Shown piece by piece: positions 62,000 to 64,000 of a stretch of DNA of 64,000 nucleotides (positions are counted from its first letter, which is position 1; each line of letters opens with the position of its first letter). A program made the translations under genes and the position numbers. Source of the DNA: Rhodocyclales bacterium (GTDB lineage: Bacteria; Pseudomonadota; Gammaproteobacteria; Burkholderiales; Rhodocyclaceae); the NCBI GenBank assembly GCA_026399475.1, contig JAPLQY010000014.1:17396-81395 (forward strand), written 5' to 3'. The notes below the pieces were generated by a model. The model saw nothing but the letters and a program-made list of their open reading frames with translations, had not been told where the DNA came from and ran no database searches.

Positions 62000-62006
62000 A
62001 AAACCT

Positions 62007-62033
62007 GCCGGGGCCTGCTGAACAGGCCCCGGC
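62007..62033 (-). terminator. Probable terminator of monoheme cytochrome copy 2
   Basis: An 11-bp perfect stem GCCGGGGCCTG / CAGGCCCCGGC with a 5-nt loop, followed on the minus strand by AGG then TTTTA. The T-run is short and set off by three bases, so termination may be partial and allow some read-through into the CbcL-like gene. Confidence 0.6.
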
Positions 62034-62045
62034 GGGTGGCGCGGA

Positions 62046-62390
62046 CTACTGCGAGAGTATCCACTGCGCGAGGTTGCTCAGCTCTTTCGGATCCCTGGTC
62101 TCGATGTTCTTGTGATCTTCTTCAGTGCCGTCTTCGAGCTTGACCTTGGGGCCGGTGGTCATTTGCTTGATGGCATCCTTCTCGCCGAGTTTCTTTTCCT
62201 TGTACTTGGCGGCGATCTTCTGGTAGGAGGGACCCTTCTTGGTCTTGTCAATGGCATGACATTTGAAGCAGTCGTTCTTTTTGGCGAGTGCCTTGGCCGC
62301 CGCCTCATCGACCGCGGCATGCACGGGGGCCAGTCCGGCCAGGGCGAAGAACAGCGATCCGATGAGCGACAGGGTAGTTCTGGTTTTCAT
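62046..62390 (-). CDS. Periplasmic monoheme cytochrome c (class I), copy 2
   Basis: A 114-residue cytochrome with signal peptide (TTLSLIGSLFFALAGLAPVHA) and one CFKCH in KKNDCFKCHAIDKTKKGP. It is identical in length to, and clearly paralogous with, copy 1. At the position of copy 1's candidate Met ligand (GPMIQLPDG) this protein has GPKVKLEDG; its nearest Met is four residues earlier (KQMTTGP). The sixth haem ligand may therefore differ. It lies between the large multiheme gene and the CbcL-like gene, all on the minus strand. A probable periplasmic shuttle. Confidence 0.9.
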   Translation of the reverse strand: MKTRTTLSLIGSLFFALAGLAPVHAAVDEAAAKALAKKNDCFKCHAIDKTKKGPSYQKIAAKYKEKKLGEKDAIKQMTTGPKVKLEDGTEEDHKNIETRDPKELSNLAQWILSQ

Positions 62391-62603
62391 GTTTCGGCTC
62401 CAATAAATGTTGAAATGGGGTCCAGCCTAATGCTTGCTTCAAGAACATCCTGATCTGCGAACGTTGCCGGAATTCCTCCGGGCCTTGACCAGCATCACCG
62501 CGGAAACGCGGGAATGTCCTTAAACACGGTAGCCTGCGTCACGGCAAGCTGTCAATCAGAGGATTCCTACAACAAGGCACAACCGCCAACGGACCGGGTA
62601 CTT

Positions 62604-62634
62604 AAAAAAACCGCCGGACCTGCCGGCGGCTTTT
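62604..62634 (-). terminator. Rho-independent terminator of the right-edge multiheme cytochrome gene
   Basis: A 7-bp perfect stem CCGCCGG / CCGGCGG with loop ACCTG, extended on the minus strand by a run of seven T residues. It lies about 20 bp after the gene's stop. The 210 bp from here to the next cytochrome gene hold only presumed promoter sequence, including an ATTCCTAC octamer (62563-62570) shared with the palindrome at 56659. Confidence 0.85.
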
Positions 62635-62654
62635 GACTGGGTATCGCGCTCCTT

Positions 62655-64000
62655 CTAGAGATTCTTCGTGTCGTGACAGGCTGCGCCGCAAGGCTTGGTG
62701 TAGGGGATCGGCATGGCCGCGCCCGGTGCGACGCCCTTGACGCCCTTGTTGTCCTTGCGCGGAACATCGTAGAGGTGCGAGGTGATGTCGTTCAGCCAGA
62801 AGTTCTTGCCATCCTTGCCCATCATGCCCTTGCCGAAACCGGCGCCGGTCTGCATGGTCTTGGTGTTGTGACAGTCGGAACAGGTGATGGCCTTGGCATC
62901 CACCGTGCACTTTGCCTTGTCGGCGAGGTGCTTCGTGAGGTCGGTGCTGTCCTTGTGGCAACCGGTACAGGACTCGGCCTTGGTGGTGTCGGTCTTCATC
63001 TGGAACTTGAACTGGGTGTTGCCATGCGGATCGTGGCAATCGGCGCAGGCGACCAGATGGCTGCCGTTGCGATGCTTGGACGACTTGATGAAGTCCGTGC
63101 CCTGCTGGTGGTGGGACTTGGAATGCAGTCCGTCGGCCCAGTAGTCGCCCTTGGCCGCATCCTCACGGGTGGTGTAGTCCTTGAGGTAGGTGTTGCGGGA
63201 GGTACCCGGCAGCATCATCTTGTTGGCCGTATTGACCGGCTGGTCGTTCTTCAGGTTGCCCTGGGGCCGGCTGTGGCACTGGACGCAGATCATCGACGAA
63301 CGCTCCGCCGCCAGCTTGTTGGGGCTGACGATGGTGGCCGGCATGTCGATCTCTTTGGCCTTGTCATGTACCGAGCCGGGACCGTGGCAGGTTTCGCAAC
63401 CCAGATTGATTTCGTTGGGCTTGCCGCTGCCGTCGAGGTCGAACTCGCCGTTACGATCCTTGGCCGATCCCGCGATGTAGTCACCCTTGGCGTTCTTGGT
63501 CAGCGTGTAGCCGGCGTAATGGCAGGAGGCGCATTCCTTGTCGAAGGACTTGGCCGCGGGCGGATCGGCCAGTTTGGTGGTCTGCTCGTCGAAGAACCAA
63601 TCCCCATGGTAATCACGCCATGACGTGCGGCTGCGGTCGGCAAAGCTGTCGTCACCCGTCGGGTTGAACTGCACGAAGGGGAACAGGTTGGCGCCGACGC
63701 GAACCAGATAGCGCTGCTTGAAGATGCCGCCGCCGTAGGTCATGTCCACCGTGTAGACGCGGCCGGCGTCCTTGGGATCCTTGACGTTCTCGGTACGGAA
63801 CTTGAGCTTGCCATCCGTATCCTTGAAGAAGGTGGCGGTGAAACTCACGCTGCCCGCATTGGCGGGGGCCTTGGTGCTGATCTTGTACTTGTCGAAGCCG
63901 CGGGCCTTGTCAAAGTCGTAGAACCAGAACTTGGTGCCGGCCTTGAGCAGGTTCAGGCCCTTGTTGAAGTCCGGGAAGCGGGAGAAGTCCTGCAGCTTGC
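62655..64000 (-). CDS. Multiheme cytochrome c, truncated by the window edge
   Basis: The minus-strand frame is open to position 64000 and the start lies outside. At least 448 residues are visible. The first 150 or so are beta-rich without cysteines. The haem region then shows CASCH, CETCH, CVQCH, CADCH, CTGCH and CSDCH, plus a C-terminal CGAACH (CX3CH, one residue longer than normal). Spacing such as GCETCHGPGSVHD and ACADCHDPHG fits large periplasmic or extracellular multihaem cytochromes. Whether it has a signal peptide or lipobox cannot be seen. Co-orientation with the other cytochrome genes suggests it is part of the same electron-transfer system, possibly the terminal or surface partner that a porin-cytochrome pair needs. 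A GTG at 63848 is internal to the conserved frame. Confidence 0.85.
   Translation of the reverse strand, partial: KLQDFSRFPDFNKGLNLLKAGTKFWFYDFDKARGFDKYKISTKAPANAGSVSFTATFFKDTDGKLKFRTENVKDPKDAGRVYTVDMTYGGGIFKQRYLVRVGANLFPFVQFNPTGDDSFADRSRTSWRDYHGDWFFDEQTTKLADPPAAKSFDKECASCHYAGYTLTKNAKGDYIAGSAKDRNGEFDLDGSGKPNEINLGCETCHGPGSVHDKAKEIDMPATIVSPNKLAAERSSMICVQCHSRPQGNLKNDQPVNTANKMMLPGTSRNTYLKDYTTREDAAKGDYWADGLHSKSHHQQGTDFIKSSKHRNGSHLVACADCHDPHGNTQFKFQMKTDTTKAESCTGCHKDSTDLTKHLADKAKCTVDAKAITCSDCHNTKTMQTGAGFGKGMMGKDGKNFWLNDITSHLYDVPRKDNKGVKGVAPGAAMPIPYTKPCGAACHDTKNL

Noticed and set aside
59842..62001. Long plus-strand open frame (719 codons) opposite the CbcL-like gene
   Set aside because: It is a shadow of the GC-rich cytochrome gene: no homology, no signal peptide, no domain pattern, whereas the minus strand gives nine CXXCH sites and membrane helices.
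1..64000. tRNA, rRNA, CRISPR array, prophage or integrase-bounded island
   Set aside because: Intergenic gaps are short and none folds as a tRNA by eye; no phage structural, integrase or cas genes are present.

Overview
This 64 kb window is GC-rich and looks like chromosome of a betaproteobacterium, probably in or near the Rhodocyclales/Nitrosomonadales. That placement is an inference. It rests on gene neighbourhoods typical of the class (argS followed by a SPOR-domain gene, gmk-rpoZ-spoT followed by a DUF3460 gene, rph-rdgB-hemW) and on the respiratory gene set. Most genes are housekeeping genes in short operons. Three stretches are accessory: an IS/toxin-antitoxin island at about 21.7-25.0 kb, a copper/TonB block at about 38.4-46.1 kb, and a multiheme cytochrome region from 53 kb to the right edge. 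No tRNA, rRNA, CRISPR or prophage was found.

0-21.5 kb: a left-truncated Pat-type lysine acetyltransferase faces fadD. Next come an MFS transporter and a 1400-residue fusion carrying TPRs, a GT9-like glycosyltransferase and three different methyltransferase domains. A BtuF-like protein, a SPOR protein, argS, ubiB, a degenerate J-domain/trypsin-like protease, a VanZ protein, a MazG-like enzyme, a [2Fe-2S] ferredoxin, an alpha/beta hydrolase and a receiver-TPR regulator follow. The stretch ends with a NodI-like ABC ATPase.

21.5-38.4 kb: the NodI-like ATPase is parted from its NodJ-like permease (25.07 kb) by 3.5 kb holding an IS4-family element and two back-to-back HigBA modules. Then come thiS-thiG, an unknown exported protein, trmB, nnrS, a two-partner secretion transporter with two very short TpsA-like proteins, hemW, rdgB, rph, a PP2C phosphatase, a Ser/Thr kinase and yicC.

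38.4-53 kb: a cysteine-cluster protein precedes a nine-gene minus-strand block (two DUF2946 proteins, PCu(A)C chaperone, TonB-dependent receptor, BNR/sialidase-like protein, thioredoxin-like protein, TonB, ExbB, ExbD). This block looks like a dedicated outer-membrane copper handling system and separates yicC from gmk. After gmk-rpoZ-spoT-DUF3460 come modABC and a MazEF-like pair.

53-64 kb: this is the standout region. All genes lie on the minus strand: an MtrB/PioB-type porin, an MtrA/PioA-type decaheme cytochrome, a NarL-type response regulator, a Cache-PAS histidine kinase, two small paralogous monoheme cytochromes c, a nine-heme/cytochrome-b fusion resembling CbcL of Geobacter, and a multiheme cytochrome cut by the window edge. 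Together these could form an electron conduit from the quinone pool (CbcL-like) through periplasmic carriers to a porin-cytochrome complex in the outer membrane. A perfect CRP-consensus palindrome lies upstream of the decaheme gene.
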